A stretch of DNA of 64,000 bases from Roseibium sediminicola (GCF_023156505.1 NZ_JALNMJ010000017.1:1-64000), one strand, 5' to 3'. Positions 35,243-45,239 are shown, counted from the stretch's first letter. Translations and numbers: made by a program. The notes: generated from the sequence alone by a model not told the origin.

Positions 35243-36565
35243 GTGGTGGAACCTCGCAAAAGCGGTCGCGGCTCGAATTCCGCGCAACTGCGCCGCTACA
35301 ACGAGCGCATCGTGTTGCAGATCTTACGACGGGCGGGTGAAGCTTCCAAGGCAGAACTCGCGCGGGCCGTGCAATTGACCAACGCCGCTATCGGAGCGAT
35401 CATCCAGGACCTGATCGAGGAAGGCCTGATCGTCGAAGCCGGCAAGCGTCACGACGGCGGCCGGGGCCAGCCGGCCACAATGCTCAGGCTTGCGCCCAGC
35501 GGGGCCTTTTCCTTCGGCGTACGCCTGGACCGGACCAACATGGAAACGGTCCTGATGGACTTTTCCGGACAGCTCATCGGCCGCCGCCTGCACGACCTGA
35601 TCCTGCCGGCGCCCGAACGTGCCCTGGAGATCCTGACGGAAGATCTCCAATTCCTCCGGCATCAGCTGAGCGACGAGGAGCAGACCCGCATCACCGGCAT
35701 CGGCCTCGCCCAACCGTTCAACCTCGGGGCCTGGTTGCACGAACTCGGCCTCCCGGAAGCCGACTTCAAGAAATGGGACGACTTCGATCTGAGCACGGCG
35801 CTGGAAACCGCGACCGGCCTGCCCGTTTTCAGTGAGAACGATGGCACGGCAGCTGCGGTGGCGGAGCTGTTTTACGGTCTCGGCCGCCAGAACGACCATT
35901 TCCTGTATCTGTTTCTCGGCCCGGCGATCGGTGGCGGGCTCATCCTGAAGGGGGATGTGGTGCGCGGCGAGACCGGCAATGCAGGCGACGTGGCCATGAT
36001 GCCGGTGCCGCCAAGCAGCTTGCCAACCGCGCCGAAGGCGCGTCACCAGTGGGACCTCCTGCTGACACGCGCCTCCCTCGTGGCCCTGGCCCGGCACATG
36101 TCGCCGGACGATTTTGCACAGCTGAACCGCGGCGATCTTCAGGACGCCGTCGAGGCTGACGCGCCCAAATACAGGGAATGGCTGGCCGACTGCGCGGACG
36201 CGCTCGGGCTTGCCCTGCGATCCGCCTATGCCTTGCTGGATGTGCCACTGGTGGTCATCGACGGCGACCTTGGCGGCCCCTTCCCGGCAGCTTTCCGGCG
36301 CGCAGTGAAGGACGCCGTGGAACGCACTGCGCCGGAGCGGCGGCAATCGCCTGACATTCAGATTGGCAGTTTCGGCCATGACGCCGGCGCCATCGGTGCG
36401 GCCAGCCTGCCGCAGTTTTTCAACTTCTCGCCCAGGGCCGCGATCCTGACCGGCGGGAAGGACACCGGACCCGCCGGAGCTGGCAACGCGGAGGAAAGAG
36501 CCAGCTTTCCGGCACGGGCAGCACGATTGGGGTCGCATCTGGCCGCACCCAATCGTCCAACTTGA
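35243..36565 (+). CDS. ROK family transcriptional regulator (FrcR-like), 440 aa
   Basis: N-terminal winged helix (about residues 15-75: [20 protein letters not shown]) followed by an ROK sugar-kinase-like domain. The kinase region keeps [15 protein letters not shown] and a shortened [13 protein letters not shown], but the usual zinc-binding CGxxGCxE motif is not found. GTG 35243 is chosen because GGGAGGAG lies eight bases upstream; an in-frame ATG at 35213 is the alternative. frcB starts 25 bp after the stop, so the regulator probably heads the frc operon and responds to fructose or a derivative, as FrcR does in rhizobia. Confidence 0.88.
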   Translation: MVEPRKSGRGSNSAQLRRYNERIVLQILRRAGEASKAELARAVQLTNAAIGAIIQDLIEEGLIVEAGKRHDGGRGQPATMLRLAPSGAFSFGVRLDRTNMETVLMDFSGQLIGRRLHDLILPAPERALEILTEDLQFLRHQLSDEEQTRITGIGLAQPFNLGAWLHELGLPEADFKKWDDFDLSTALETATGLPVFSENDGTAAAVAELFYGLGRQNDHFLYLFLGPAIGGGLILKGDVVRGETGNAGDVAMMPVPPSSLPTAPKARHQWDLLLTRASLVALARHMSPDDFAQLNRGDLQDAVEADAPKYREWLADCADALGLALRSAYALLDVPLVVIDGDLGGPFPAAFRRAVKDAVERTAPERRQSPDIQIGSFGHDAGAIGAASLPQFFNFSPRAAILTGGKDTGPAGAGNAEERASFPARAARLGSHLAAPNRPT

Positions 36566-36590
36566 TCAAGGCCAGGGAGGAAAAACGCAA

Positions 36591-37607
36591 ATGATCCGGA
36601 AACTACTCGCGAGCGCATCCATTCTTGCCGCCATGGCGGCAGCACCGGCAGCCGCGGCAGACATTTCTGCCTGCCTGATCACCAAGACGGACACCAACCC
36701 GTTCTTCGTGAAAATGAAGGAAGGCGCCGCCGCCAAGGCCGAAGAGCTGGGCATTGAACTGAAGTCCTTTGCCGGCAAGATCGACGGCGACCACGAAACC
36801 CAGGTGGCCGCAATCGAAACCTGCATCGCCGACGGCGCCAAGGGCATTCTTCTGACCGCGTCCGACACGTCTTCGATCGTGCCGGCCGTGCAGCAGGCCC
36901 GCGACAACGGTCTTCTCGTGATCGCGCTCGACACGCCGCTGAGCCCGATCGACGCGGCCGACGCCACCTTCGCCACCGACAACTTCCTGGCAGGAGAGCT
37001 GATCGGCAAATGGGCCGCCGCGGCCCTTGGAGACGACGCCGCCAATGCCAAGATCGGCATGCTGGATCTTGCCATCAGCCAGCCGACCGTCGGCGTGCTG
37101 CGCGACCAGGGCTTCCTGCAGGGCTTCGGCATCGATCTCGGCGACCCGAAAAAGTGGGGTGACGAAACCGACCCCCGCATCGTTGGCAACGATGTCACCG
37201 CCGGCAACGAGGAAGGCGGCCGCAAGGCCATGGAAAACCTTCTTGCCAAGGATCCGATGATCAACGTCGTCTACACGATCAACGAACCGGCCGCTGCCGG
37301 CGCCTATGAGGCCCTGAAAGCCATCGGCCGTGAGAACGACGTGCTGATTGTTTCGGTCGACGGCGGCTGCCCGGGCGTGCAGAACGTCAAGGACGGTGTT
37401 ATCGGCGCCACTTCGCAGCAATACCCGCTGCTGATGGCCTCCCTCGGCATCGAAGCCATCAAGAAATGGGCTGACAGCGGTGAAAAGCCGGAGCCGACCC
37501 CGGGCAAGGACTTCTTCGACACCGGCGTGGCGCTGGTGACCGACAAGCCGGTCGATGGTGTCGACAGCATCGATACCGCCAAGGGCACGGATCTCTGCTG
37601 GGGCTAA
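36591..37607 (+). CDS. frcB: Fructose-type sugar ABC transporter substrate-binding protein, 338 aa
   Basis: Periplasmic receptor of the ribose/fructose (CUT2) class. Signal peptide of 23 residues ends AAAA before [16 protein letters not shown], the typical first strand and ligand loop. [19 protein letters not shown] and the [20 protein letters not shown] stretch (cited in parts) are close to rhizobial FrcB. GGGAGG lies nine bases before the ATG. A strong terminator follows the gene, so the receptor mRNA can outnumber that of the permease, as is usual. Confidence 0.92.
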   Translation: MIRKLLASASILAAMAAAPAAAADISACLITKTDTNPFFVKMKEGAAAKAEELGIELKSFAGKIDGDHETQVAAIETCIADGAKGILLTASDTSSIVPAVQQARDNGLLVIALDTPLSPIDAADATFATDNFLAGELIGKWAAAALGDDAANAKIGMLDLAISQPTVGVLRDQGFLQGFGIDLGDPKKWGDETDPRIVGNDVTAGNEEGGRKAMENLLAKDPMINVVYTINEPAAAGAYEALKAIGRENDVLIVSVDGGCPGVQNVKDGVIGATSQQYPLLMASLGIEAIKKWADSGEKPEPTPGKDFFDTGVALVTDKPVDGVDSIDTAKGTDLCWG

Positions 37608-37625
37608 CTGCCTCCAATACGAGAC

Positions 37626-37657
37626 AAAAAGGGGCATGGGCGACCTTGCCCCTTTTT
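37626..37657 (+). terminator. Rho-independent terminator after frcB
   Basis: AAAAAGGGGCA and TGCCCCTTTTT form a perfect 11-base stem with a ten-base loop and a T5 tail, 18 bp after the frcB stop. It would reduce read-through into frcC. Confidence 0.85.
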
Positions 37658-37670
37658 CGGAAAGGTACAC

Positions 37671-37745
37671 TGGTGTGGTGAATTTGAAATTCGCCTCATT
37701 GGTGCAGCGGCCGTCGTGGCGAATTTCAAATTCAAAACCACACCA
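37671..37745. repeat. Palindromic repeat P1, copy A
   Basis: Outer arms TGGTGTGGT and ACCACACCA (nine bases) and inner arms GAATTTGAAATTCGCC and GGCGAATTTCAAATTC (16 bases) give a 25-pair stem with a three-base bulge. Its reverse complement recurs at 50157-50234 with high identity. Confidence 0.85.
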
Positions 37746-37764
37746 GCAACATACTATTTCTGGG

Positions 37765-37830
37765 CACCCTTTTGAAACTGAAGTTCGTTCAGAGCATGCT
37801 GAAAAAAGAGACGAACTTCAGTTTCGGGTG
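37765..37830. repeat. Palindromic repeat P2, copy A
   Basis: Arms GAAACTGAAGTTCGT and ACGAACTTCAGTTTC pair perfectly over 15 bases inside CACCC/GGGTG ends. The reverse complement recurs at 50068-50143, so P1 and P2 travel together as one block. Confidence 0.85.
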
Positions 37831-37831
37831 A

Positions 37832-38103
37832 CTAGAGCGTTTCACGGTTAGATTGAAGCGTTCTGTTTGTCGTCCGGCGAGACGAATGCGCGGAGGGTCG
37901 TGAAACCCACAGCGGGGCTATGGGTGAGCGGCACGACAAAGCAGACGTCCGCCGGACGTAAACCCGAAGGGCCGGGCCGGTTTGGTCCAATGCCGTCGGT
38001 CTTTGTCTCGACCGTGCAGCCAGCACGGCCTTCGACAAAGACCTTGACCTTGAACCAAACCGACCTCGGCAGAATGCTTCGATCTAACCGTGAAACGCTC
38101 TAG
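37832..38103. mobile_element. MITE-like element with 34-bp terminal inverted repeats, 272 bp
   Basis: The left end (37832-37865) and the right end (38070-38103, inverted) match at 32 of 34 positions, beginning CTAGAGCGTTTCACGGTTAG. There is no transposase gene inside; an in-frame stretch of 78 codons (37867-38103) is open but runs into the right terminal repeat and has no protein-like features. The element abuts palindrome P2 on the left and ends 13 bp before the frcC start, so its right edge borders the frcC ribosome site. Confidence 0.7.
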
Positions 38104-38116
38104 AGGGAAAACGGGC

Positions 38117-39199
38117 ATGACCTCAGATACCAAGACAGCCGGCGGACAGGCGGATTATGAATCCGCCGCGGCAACCGCCCCCAAGGCTGTCGCATCGTTC
38201 GATGACCACCGTCATGGCATCGGCCACAAGATTCAGCACTCGCTGCACCAGACCCCATCTCTGGTTCCGCTGATCGTCCTGGTGCTTTCACTCGCCATAT
38301 TCGGCATCCTGCTGGGGTCGAAACTGTTTTCGCCCTTCGCAATGACGCTGATCCTGCAACAGGTTCAGATCGTCGGCATCGTTGCCGCCGCGCAAAGCCT
38401 CGTCATCCTGACTGCAGGCATCGACCTGTCGGTCGGCGCGATCATGGTACTGTCGTCCGTGGTGATGGGTCAGTTCACGTTCCGCTATGGCCTGCCGGTG
38501 GAAATCGCCATCGTCTGCGGCCTGATCTGCGGCACGATCTGCGGCTATATCAACGGCTTCCTGGTCGCCATCGTCAAACTGCCGCCCTTCATCGTGACGC
38601 TCGGCATGTGGCAGATCGTGCTCGCGACGAACTTTCTCTATTCGGCCAACGAGACCATCCGGTCCCAGGAAATCTCCGAACTCGCACCCCTGCTCCAGTT
38701 CTTCGGCAACAAGGTCAATATCGGCGGCGCGATCTTCACCTACGGCGTCATCTTCATGGTGCTTTTGATCCTGGTGCTGGCCTACGCACTCAGGCAGACC
38801 GCCTGGGGCCGTCACGTCTATGCCATCGGCGACGATCCGGAAGCCGCGCAGCTGTCCGGGGTCCAGGTGAAGAAGGTCCAGATCTCGGTCTACATGCTGT
38901 CGGGCCTGATCTGTGCCTTTGCCGGCTGGGCCATGATCGGCCGCATCGGCTCGGTCTCGCCAACAACCGGCCAGCTCGCCAACATCGAATCCATCACAGC
39001 CGTGGTGATCGGCGGCATCTCGCTTTTCGGCGGCCGCGGCTCGATCCTCGGCACGCTGTTCGGTGCCCTGATCGTCGGCGTCTTCACCCTCAGCCTGCGC
39101 CTGCTCGGCGCGGATGCCCAGTGGACCTATCTGCTCATCGGCATTCTCATCATCGGCGCGGTCGCGATCGACCAGTGGATCAGAAAGGTGTCAGTCTGA
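38117..39199 (+). CDS. frcC: Fructose-type sugar ABC transporter permease, 360 aa
   Basis: RbsC-like membrane protein with about ten hydrophobic segments after a 45-residue soluble N-terminus. Landmarks are LVILTAGIDLSVGAIMVLSS, PPFIVTLGMWQIVLATNF and GRIGSVSPTTGQLANIESI followed by GGISLFGGRGS, the coupling region. ATG 38117 lies behind AGGGAAAACGGG; an in-frame start at 38090 would fall inside the MITE-like repeat. Its stop overlaps the ATPase start (TGATG). Separated from frcB by 509 bp of terminator and repeats. Confidence 0.93.
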   Translation: MTSDTKTAGGQADYESAAATAPKAVASFDDHRHGIGHKIQHSLHQTPSLVPLIVLVLSLAIFGILLGSKLFSPFAMTLILQQVQIVGIVAAAQSLVILTAGIDLSVGAIMVLSSVVMGQFTFRYGLPVEIAIVCGLICGTICGYINGFLVAIVKLPPFIVTLGMWQIVLATNFLYSANETIRSQEISELAPLLQFFGNKVNIGGAIFTYGVIFMVLLILVLAYALRQTAWGRHVYAIGDDPEAAQLSGVQVKKVQISVYMLSGLICAFAGWAMIGRIGSVSPTTGQLANIESITAVVIGGISLFGGRGSILGTLFGALIVGVFTLSLRLLGADAQWTYLLIGILIIGAVAIDQWIRKVSV

Positions 39200-39972
39200 T
39201 GGAACCCGTTCTTCAAGCACGCAACCTGGTCAAGCGCTACGGCCGCGTGGTGGCCATGGACCATGCCGATTTCGAGCTCTATCCGGGCGAGATCCTGGCG
39301 GTGATCGGCGACAACGGCGCCGGCAAGTCCACCCTGATCAAGGCGCTTAGCGGCGCGGTGCTGCCGGATGACGGCGACATCCTGCTGGACGGAAAGCCCG
39401 TCCATTTCGCCTCGCCCATCGACGCCAGGGCGGCCGGCATCGAGACCGTCTACCAGACGCTTGCCATGTCGCCTGCCCTGTCGATCACGGACAACATGTT
39501 CATGGGCCGTGAAATCCGCAAACCGGGTTTCCGAGGTGCCTGGCTGCGCCAGCTCGACCGCAAGAAGATGGAGGAGATCGCCCGCGACAAGCTCAACGAG
39601 CTGGGGCTGCTCACGATCCAGAACATCAACCAGGCGGTGGAAACGCTCTCCGGCGGCCAGCGCCAGGGGGTGGCGGTTGCCCGGGCGGCGGCCTTCGGCT
39701 CCAAGGTGGTGATCATGGACGAACCGACGGCCGCGCTCGGCGTCAAGGAAAGCCGGCGTGTGCTGGAACTGATCAAGGACGTCAAGGCCCGTGGCCTGCC
39801 GATCGTCCTGATCAGCCACAACATGCCTCATGTCTTCGAGGTTGCCGACCGCATCCACATCCACCGGCTCGGCAAGCGCGCCTGCGTGATCAAGCCCTCG
39901 GACTTCTCCATGTCCGACGCGGTCGCGATCATGACCGGCGCCATGGACCCGCCCGACAGTCTTGCGGCCTGA
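39199..39972 (+). CDS. frcA: Fructose-type sugar ABC transporter ATP-binding protein, 257 aa
   Basis: Single ABC domain, half the size of RbsA/MglA, as in FrcA. Walker A GDNGAGKSTLIKAL (about residues 37-50), signature ETLSGGQRQGVAVARAAAFG, Walker B VVIMDEPTAALG and switch ISHNMPHVF. Overlaps frcC by one base. The longer frame upstream to 38608 is only a shifted reading of frcC. Confidence 0.95.
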   Translation: MEPVLQARNLVKRYGRVVAMDHADFELYPGEILAVIGDNGAGKSTLIKALSGAVLPDDGDILLDGKPVHFASPIDARAAGIETVYQTLAMSPALSITDNMFMGREIRKPGFRGAWLRQLDRKKMEEIARDKLNELGLLTIQNINQAVETLSGGQRQGVAVARAAAFGSKVVIMDEPTAALGVKESRRVLELIKDVKARGLPIVLISHNMPHVFEVADRIHIHRLGKRACVIKPSDFSMSDAVAIMTGAMDPPDSLAA

Positions 39973-40055
39973 CGGTGAGTCTGGAAAGTTAAATTCAGGC
40001 GGTCCGGCTCCGGCCGGGCCGCCTCACTCGAACCTGACAACGATTTGGATCATTG

Positions 40056-41003
40056 ATGTTTCTGATTTGCGGCGAAGCTCTGTTTGACTTCTTCGGCGAC
40101 AACACGCCTGGCGACAACGTCGCCTTCGACGCCCGCATCGGCGGGTCGCCCTTCAACGTCGCGATGGGTCTGGCGCGCCTGGGCGAGGAAGCCGGTTTCT
40201 TCGGCGGCATTTCCCGGGACGCGCTTGGTGAACGGCTGGTGGCAAAGTTCCGCGCCGAAGGCGTCTCGGAGCGCTACATCCTCAGAACCGACTACCTGAC
40301 GACACTCAGTCTGGTCCAGAAGGATGCAAACGGCTCGCCCGCCTATACGTTTTACGGCGCCAACGCCGCCGACCGCATGGTCACCGAGGCGGATCTGCCC
40401 GATTTCGACACCCCGCCCGCCTTCCTGCATGTCGGCTCCTATACCGCCCTGGTAGAACCGGTTGCCGGTGCCCTGAAGACGCTGATCGAACGGGAAAAGA
40501 CACACACTCTGATTTCCTTCGACCCCAATATTCGGCCGACCGTTGTGCCCGATATGGGCCAGTGGCGGCAAAACACCGAGGTGCTGGTGCCGCTCACCGA
40601 CCTGATCAAGGTCAGCGACGAGGATCTGGAGCTGATCGCCCCTGGCGAACCGGTCGCGGGCATCGCCCGCAAGTGGCTGGCGGACGGCGCAGGACTGGTG
40701 ATCGTGACCCGTGGTGGCGACGGCGCCACCGCCTTTATGTCCGGCCTCGAAGTCGATTGCCCCGGGATCAAGGTCACCGTAGAAGATACTGTGGGAGCCG
40801 GTGACACGTTCCAGGCAGCCCTGCTGGCGGGCCTGAAACAGCTCGGCGTCTCCGACCGGAAGGCGCTGGAGAGCCTTCGCCAGGACAGCCTGGAGCGCCT
40901 GGTCGAATTCGCGGTCAAGGCGGCGGCGATCACCTGTTCCAGGCGTGGTGCCGACCTGCCGCGCAGGGCCGAACTGGAAAAAGAATGGTCAGCCTTGAAA
41001 TGA
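40056..41003 (+). CDS. PfkB family carbohydrate kinase (fructokinase), 315 aa
   Basis: Ribokinase-fold enzyme. The N-terminal MFLICGEALFDFFGDNT and GGSPFNVAMGLARLG (first PfkB motif) bind the sugar; the C-terminal second motif is DTVGAGDTFQAALLAG with the catalytic Asp near residue 245. Likely makes fructose-6-phosphate, feeding pgi and the Entner-Doudoroff genes nearby. ATG 40056 is preferred to TTG 40053. Lies 83 bp after frcA, probably the last gene of the frc transcript; FrcK in rhizobia has the same place. Confidence 0.9.
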   Translation: MFLICGEALFDFFGDNTPGDNVAFDARIGGSPFNVAMGLARLGEEAGFFGGISRDALGERLVAKFRAEGVSERYILRTDYLTTLSLVQKDANGSPAYTFYGANAADRMVTEADLPDFDTPPAFLHVGSYTALVEPVAGALKTLIEREKTHTLISFDPNIRPTVVPDMGQWRQNTEVLVPLTDLIKVSDEDLELIAPGEPVAGIARKWLADGAGLVIVTRGGDGATAFMSGLEVDCPGIKVTVEDTVGAGDTFQAALLAGLKQLGVSDRKALESLRQDSLERLVEFAVKAAAITCSRRGADLPRRAELEKEWSALK

Positions 41004-41020
41004 GGGGCTGACAAGTGAAT

Positions 41021-41034
41021 TAAATCGATTTAAA
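41021..41034. promoter_or_regulatory. LacI-type operator upstream of zwf
   Basis: Perfect 14-bp palindrome TTAAATCGATTTAA with the central CG typical of LacI-family sites, 80 bp before the zwf start. Near-identical sites precede edd (42630) and pgi (47022). Confidence 0.7.
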
Positions 41035-41113
41035 AGCCTGTCGGGTGCGATGCAAAAAGTATGGCCGCACCGACGGTCCGCGGGACAGACAAGCTGCTGA
41101 GAAGGGATGAAAC

Positions 41114-42589
41114 ATGGCGGTACGCGTCATTGAAGTAGATGAATTCGACCTGGTCGTGTTCGGAGCATCCGGAGACCTTGCCAACCGCAAGCTTCTGCCA
41201 GCGCTGTATCACCGCGACGCGGACGGACAGATGCCGGAAAACGCGCGCATCATCTGCAGCGCCCGCCGCGACTATTCCGACGACGATTACCGGGACTACG
41301 CGAAAAAAGCCCTTCAGGAGCACGTCAAGGATCTGGACGCTGAGCACCTTCAGCAGTTTCTGAAGCGCTTGCGCTACGTCAAGATCGACATCGCAACGGC
41401 TGAGGGCTTTGAAGATCTGAGCACAATCCTGGATGAACGCACCGACGTCATCCGTGCATTTTACCTCGCCGTCGGCCCCGATCTCTTCGGCACCATTTGC
41501 GAGAATCTCGGCCGCGTCGGCGTGGTCAACGACAATGCACGCGTCGTCATGGAAAAGCCGATCGGCAAGGACGGAGCCTCCGCCAAGGCGCTCAACGACA
41601 CGGTCGGCGCGGTCTTCGACGAACACCAGATCTTCCGTATCGACCACTATCTCGGCAAGGAAACGGTGCAGAACCTGATGGCGCTGCGCTTTGCCAATGC
41701 CCTGTTCGAGCCGCTCTGGAACGCCGCCCATATCGACCACGTTCAGATCACCGTCGCCGAATCCCTCGGCACCGGTGGCCGCGCCGGCTATTACGACACT
41801 GCCGGCGCCCTGCGCGACATGGTCCAGAACCACATTCTCCAGCTGCTTTGCCTCGTCGCCATGGAGCCGCCGGAATCCATGAACGCAGACAGCGTCCGCG
41901 ACGAAAAACTGAAAGTGCTCAAAGCACTCGCCCCCATCGACGAACACAGCGCCGAAAAGCTGACCGTGCGCGGCCAGTACCGCGCCGGCGCGTCCGCCGG
42001 CGGTGCGGTGCCCGGTTACCTGGAAGAGCTCGGCAATGACGAGAGCCGGACGGAAACCTTCGTGGCCCTGAAAGCGGAAATCGCCAACTGGCGATGGGCC
42101 GGCGTGCCGTTCTACCTGCGCACCGGCAAGCGGCTGGCGCAGCGGGTGTCGGAAATCGTCGTCCAGTTCCGCCCGATCCCGCACTCGATCTTCGACGCGG
42201 AAGCCGGTGTCATCACGGCCAACCGCCTGATCATCCGCCTTCAGCCGGATGAAGGCGTGCAGATGCAGGTGATGATTAAGGATCCCGGCCCCGGCGGCAT
42301 GCGCCTGAGGCAGGTTCCGCTCGACATGAGCTTCGCCGAGGCCTTCAAGGTGCGCAACCCGGATGCCTATGAGCGCCTGATCATGGACGTGATCCGCGGC
42401 AACCAGACCCTGTTCATGCGGCGCGACGAGGTCGACGCCGCCTGGGCCTGGATCGATCCGATCCAGGCGGCATGGGCCGCCTCCAAGGACACGCCCAAGG
42501 GCTATACCGCAGGCACCTGGGGACCGTCCGCCGCCATCGCTCTCGTGGAACGCGACGGCCGCACCTGGGCGGAAGACGACGGCGCCTGA
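41114..42589 (+). CDS. zwf: Glucose-6-phosphate dehydrogenase, 491 aa
   Basis: Oxidises glucose-6-phosphate to 6-phosphogluconolactone with NAD(P). N-terminal dinucleotide motif LVVFGASGDLANRKLLPALY and the active-site peptide RIDHYLGKETVQNLM (His/Lys near residues 180-185) are canonical; EKPIGKDG precedes it. Length equals the bacterial norm of 490. The C-terminus WAEDDGA is acidic. The lactonase gene pgl that often follows is absent: edd comes next after 137 bp with its own operator. Confidence 0.97.
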   Translation: MAVRVIEVDEFDLVVFGASGDLANRKLLPALYHRDADGQMPENARIICSARRDYSDDDYRDYAKKALQEHVKDLDAEHLQQFLKRLRYVKIDIATAEGFEDLSTILDERTDVIRAFYLAVGPDLFGTICENLGRVGVVNDNARVVMEKPIGKDGASAKALNDTVGAVFDEHQIFRIDHYLGKETVQNLMALRFANALFEPLWNAAHIDHVQITVAESLGTGGRAGYYDTAGALRDMVQNHILQLLCLVAMEPPESMNADSVRDEKLKVLKALAPIDEHSAEKLTVRGQYRAGASAGGAVPGYLEELGNDESRTETFVALKAEIANWRWAGVPFYLRTGKRLAQRVSEIVVQFRPIPHSIFDAEAGVITANRLIIRLQPDEGVQMQVMIKDPGPGGMRLRQVPLDMSFAEAFKVRNPDAYERLIMDVIRGNQTLFMRRDEVDAAWAWIDPIQAAWAASKDTPKGYTAGTWGPSAAIALVERDGRTWAEDDGA

Positions 42590-42629
42590 GCAAGGATCAC
42601 AGGGCCCGGCCCTGTGACCGATTTGCCGC

Positions 42630-42643
42630 CTAAATCGATTAGA
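42630..42643. promoter_or_regulatory. LacI-type operator upstream of edd
   Basis: CTAAATCGATTAGA agrees with the zwf palindrome at 11 of 14 positions and keeps the core AATCGATT. It lies 84 bp before the edd start. Confidence 0.6.
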
Positions 42644-42726
42644 TAGGCGGACGACGGGCAGATCTGCCCTATGTGCCGGAGAGAACACCAGCCAAGCCAC
42701 CCTAGGCTAGCAAAGGATTTGACAGC

Positions 42727-44547
42727 ATGACCATTCAGGACCGCATTGGCGACGTCACCGAACGGATCGTCAAACGCAGCCACGACAGCCGGTCGATCTA
42801 TCTGGAGCGGATCGGCCAGGCCGCCGAAAAAGGACCGCAGCGCTCGCGCCTGTCCTGCGGCAACCTAGCCCACGGCTTCGCCGCCTGCGGCCTCTCCGAC
42901 AAAAAGGCCCTGTCCGGCGACGTGGTGCCGAACCTCGGCATCATCACATCCTACAATGACATGCTGTCCGCGCATCAGCCCTACGAGACCTACCCAGCGC
43001 TGATCCGAGACGCCGCCCATGAAGTCGGCGCGGTCGCCCAGGTTGCCGGCGGCGTACCGGCCATGTGCGACGGCGTCACCCAGGGTCAGGACGGCATGGA
43101 ACTGTCGCTGTTCTCCCGCGACATCATCGCCATGGCGGCTGCCGTCGGCCTGTCGCACCAGATGTTCGACGCCGCCGTGTTCCTTGGTATCTGCGACAAG
43201 ATCGTACCGGGCCTGGCGATCGCCGCGCTCTCCTTCGGTCATTTGCCCGCCGTCTTCGTGCCCGCCGGTCCGATGACCACCGGCATCTCCAACGATGACA
43301 AGGCCAAGGTCCGCCAGCTCTATGCCGAAGGCAAGGTGGGCCGCGACGCGCTGCTGGAAAGCGAATCCCAGGCCTATCATTCGCCGGGTACCTGCACCTT
43401 CTACGGCACCGCCAATTCCAATCAGATGCTGATGGAGATCATGGGCCTGCACATGCCGGGCGCCTCTTTCATCAATCCGGGCACCCCCTTGCGCGACGCG
43501 CTGACGAAGGAAGCCGCGAAACGCGCTCTGGCGATTTCCGCCCTCGGCAACGAGTTCACCCCGGCAGGCGAAGTCATCAGCGAGAAGGCCATTGTCAACG
43601 GCGTGGTCGGCCTTCATGCCACCGGCGGCTCGACCAATCACACCATGCATCTGGTCGCGATTGCGGCCGCAGCCGGTATCAAGCTCACCTGGGACGACAT
43701 TTCCGATCTTTCCGACGTGGTGCCGCTGCTCGCCCGGGTCTATCCGAATGGCAAGGCCGACGTGAACCACTTCCAGGCGGCCGGTGGCCTTCAGTTCCTG
43801 ATCCGCGAGCTCCTCGGCGACGGCTATCTGCACCAGGACGTCAAGACCGTCTACGGCACGGACCTGTCCGGCTACACGGCCGAGGCCAAGCTCGACACCA
43901 ACGGCAATGTCATTCGCCAGGAAGTGCCGGAAACCTCCGGCGACGAAACCGTTCTGGCGCCGGTTTCCAAGGCCTTCCAGCCGACCGGTGGCCTGAAGAT
44001 GCTGACCGGCAACATGGGCAAGGCCGTCATCAAGATCTCGGCGGTGGCCAAGGAGCGCCACATCATCGAGGCCCCTGCCCGCGTCTTCCACGACCAGAAC
44101 GACTTCCTGACCGCTTTCAACAACAAGGAACTGACCGGCGACGTGGCCGCCGTCGTCCGTTTCCAGGGGCCGAAGGCGATCGGAATGCCGGAATTGCACA
44201 AGCTGACGCCCTGCCTCGGCATCCTGCAGGACCGCGGCCACAAGGTGGCGCTGATCACCGACGGACGCATGTCCGGCGCCTCCGGCAAGGTTCCCGCCGC
44301 CATTCACGTCACTCCGGAAGCCGCTGCCGGCGGGCCGATCGCGAAGATCCGCGACGGTGACATGATCCGGGTCGACGCGGTCGCCGGCACGCTGGAAGTC
44401 CTGGTGGACGAGGCCGAGTTCAACGCCCGGCCGCTGGCCGAAGCCGATCTCAGCCAGCACCAGTTCGGCACCGGCAGGGACCTCTTCGCCGCCTTCCGCG
44501 CCAATGTCGGCACAGCCGACACCGGCGCGCATGTGTTCGGTGCATAG
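42727..44547 (+). CDS. edd: Phosphogluconate dehydratase, 606 aa
   Basis: IlvD/Edd family 4Fe-4S enzyme turning 6-phosphogluconate into KDPG. Landmarks are the early [36 protein letters not shown] (with the first cluster Cys in this block), [20 protein letters not shown] and [20 protein letters not shown] (quoted to 20). The cluster-binding cysteines of the family are present. Length matches E. coli Edd (603). Followed after 24 bp by eda with its own AGGAG, so edd and eda form an operon. Confidence 0.97.
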   Translation: MTIQDRIGDVTERIVKRSHDSRSIYLERIGQAAEKGPQRSRLSCGNLAHGFAACGLSDKKALSGDVVPNLGIITSYNDMLSAHQPYETYPALIRDAAHEVGAVAQVAGGVPAMCDGVTQGQDGMELSLFSRDIIAMAAAVGLSHQMFDAAVFLGICDKIVPGLAIAALSFGHLPAVFVPAGPMTTGISNDDKAKVRQLYAEGKVGRDALLESESQAYHSPGTCTFYGTANSNQMLMEIMGLHMPGASFINPGTPLRDALTKEAAKRALAISALGNEFTPAGEVISEKAIVNGVVGLHATGGSTNHTMHLVAIAAAAGIKLTWDDISDLSDVVPLLARVYPNGKADVNHFQAAGGLQFLIRELLGDGYLHQDVKTVYGTDLSGYTAEAKLDTNGNVIRQEVPETSGDETVLAPVSKAFQPTGGLKMLTGNMGKAVIKISAVAKERHIIEAPARVFHDQNDFLTAFNNKELTGDVAAVVRFQGPKAIGMPELHKLTPCLGILQDRGHKVALITDGRMSGASGKVPAAIHVTPEAAAGGPIAKIRDGDMIRVDAVAGTLEVLVDEAEFNARPLAEADLSQHQFGTGRDLFAAFRANVGTADTGAHVFGA

Positions 44548-44571
44548 TCAGAACAATTCGAGGAGACGCCT

Positions 44572-45210
44572 GTGGCCCAGGACATTGAAAAAATCGAAAA
44601 AGTAATGTGCGCCGCGCCGGTGATCCCGGTGCTCGTGGTCGAAGATCCGAAGAAGGCCGTGCCGATGGCGGAAGCTTTGGTGCGCGGCGGCCTGCCGGCA
44701 ATCGAGATCACACTGCGCACGCCGCATGCACTGGAAGCCATCAACGCGGTCAACGAACATGTCGAAGGCGCGATTGTCGGCGCCGGCACCGTTCTCGACG
44801 ACCGGCAGTATGACGCGGCGGTGTCCGCCGGAGCGCGCTTCATCGTCTCGCCCGGCGCCACCGAGGCCTTGCTCGACGCCGCCGACCAGCACAGCGTGCC
44901 GCTGCTGCCGGGCGCGGCCACCGCGTCGGAAGTCATGTTCCTCTTGGAACGCGGCTATCAGCGGCTGAAATTCTTTCCCGCCGAGCAGGCAGGTGGCGCG
45001 TCCTATCTGAAATCGTTGTCCTCACCGCTGGCCGCCGCCAAGTTCTGCCCCACCGGCGGCGTGTCGCTGGACAAGGCACCGGACTATCTCAAGCTGCCGA
45101 ATGTGCTTTGTGTCGGCGGCTCCTGGATCGCCGATGCCAAGGCAATTGCCGAGGAAGACTGGAGCGGCATCGAAGAACGCGCCCGCGCCGCGGCCGGAAT
45201 CAAGGGGTAA
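44572..45210 (+). CDS. eda: KDPG aldolase, 212 aa
   Basis: Splits KDPG into pyruvate and glyceraldehyde-3-phosphate. PVIPVLVVED at the start, GAIVGAGTVLDD near 65 and the Schiff-base lysine in LKFFPAEQAGG near 140 are diagnostic; GGVSLDKAPDYL holds the phosphate site. Starts at GTG 44572 with AGGAG eight bases upstream. Last gene of the edd-eda pair. Confidence 0.97.
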   Translation: MAQDIEKIEKVMCAAPVIPVLVVEDPKKAVPMAEALVRGGLPAIEITLRTPHALEAINAVNEHVEGAIVGAGTVLDDRQYDAAVSAGARFIVSPGATEALLDAADQHSVPLLPGAATASEVMFLLERGYQRLKFFPAEQAGGASYLKSLSSPLAAAKFCPTGGVSLDKAPDYLKLPNVLCVGGSWIADAKAIAEEDWSGIEERARAAAGIKG

Positions 45211-45239
45211 GCGGTCAGGCGTGACACCGGCAATGCGGA

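Noticed and set aside
37867..38103. Possible 78-aa protein within the MITE-like element
   Set aside because: Its end is encoded by the terminal inverted repeat, there is no ribosome site, and the composition is not protein-like.
41030..42700. A 556-codon minus-strand frame opposite zwf
   Set aside because: Antisense of a canonical glucose-6-phosphate dehydrogenase.
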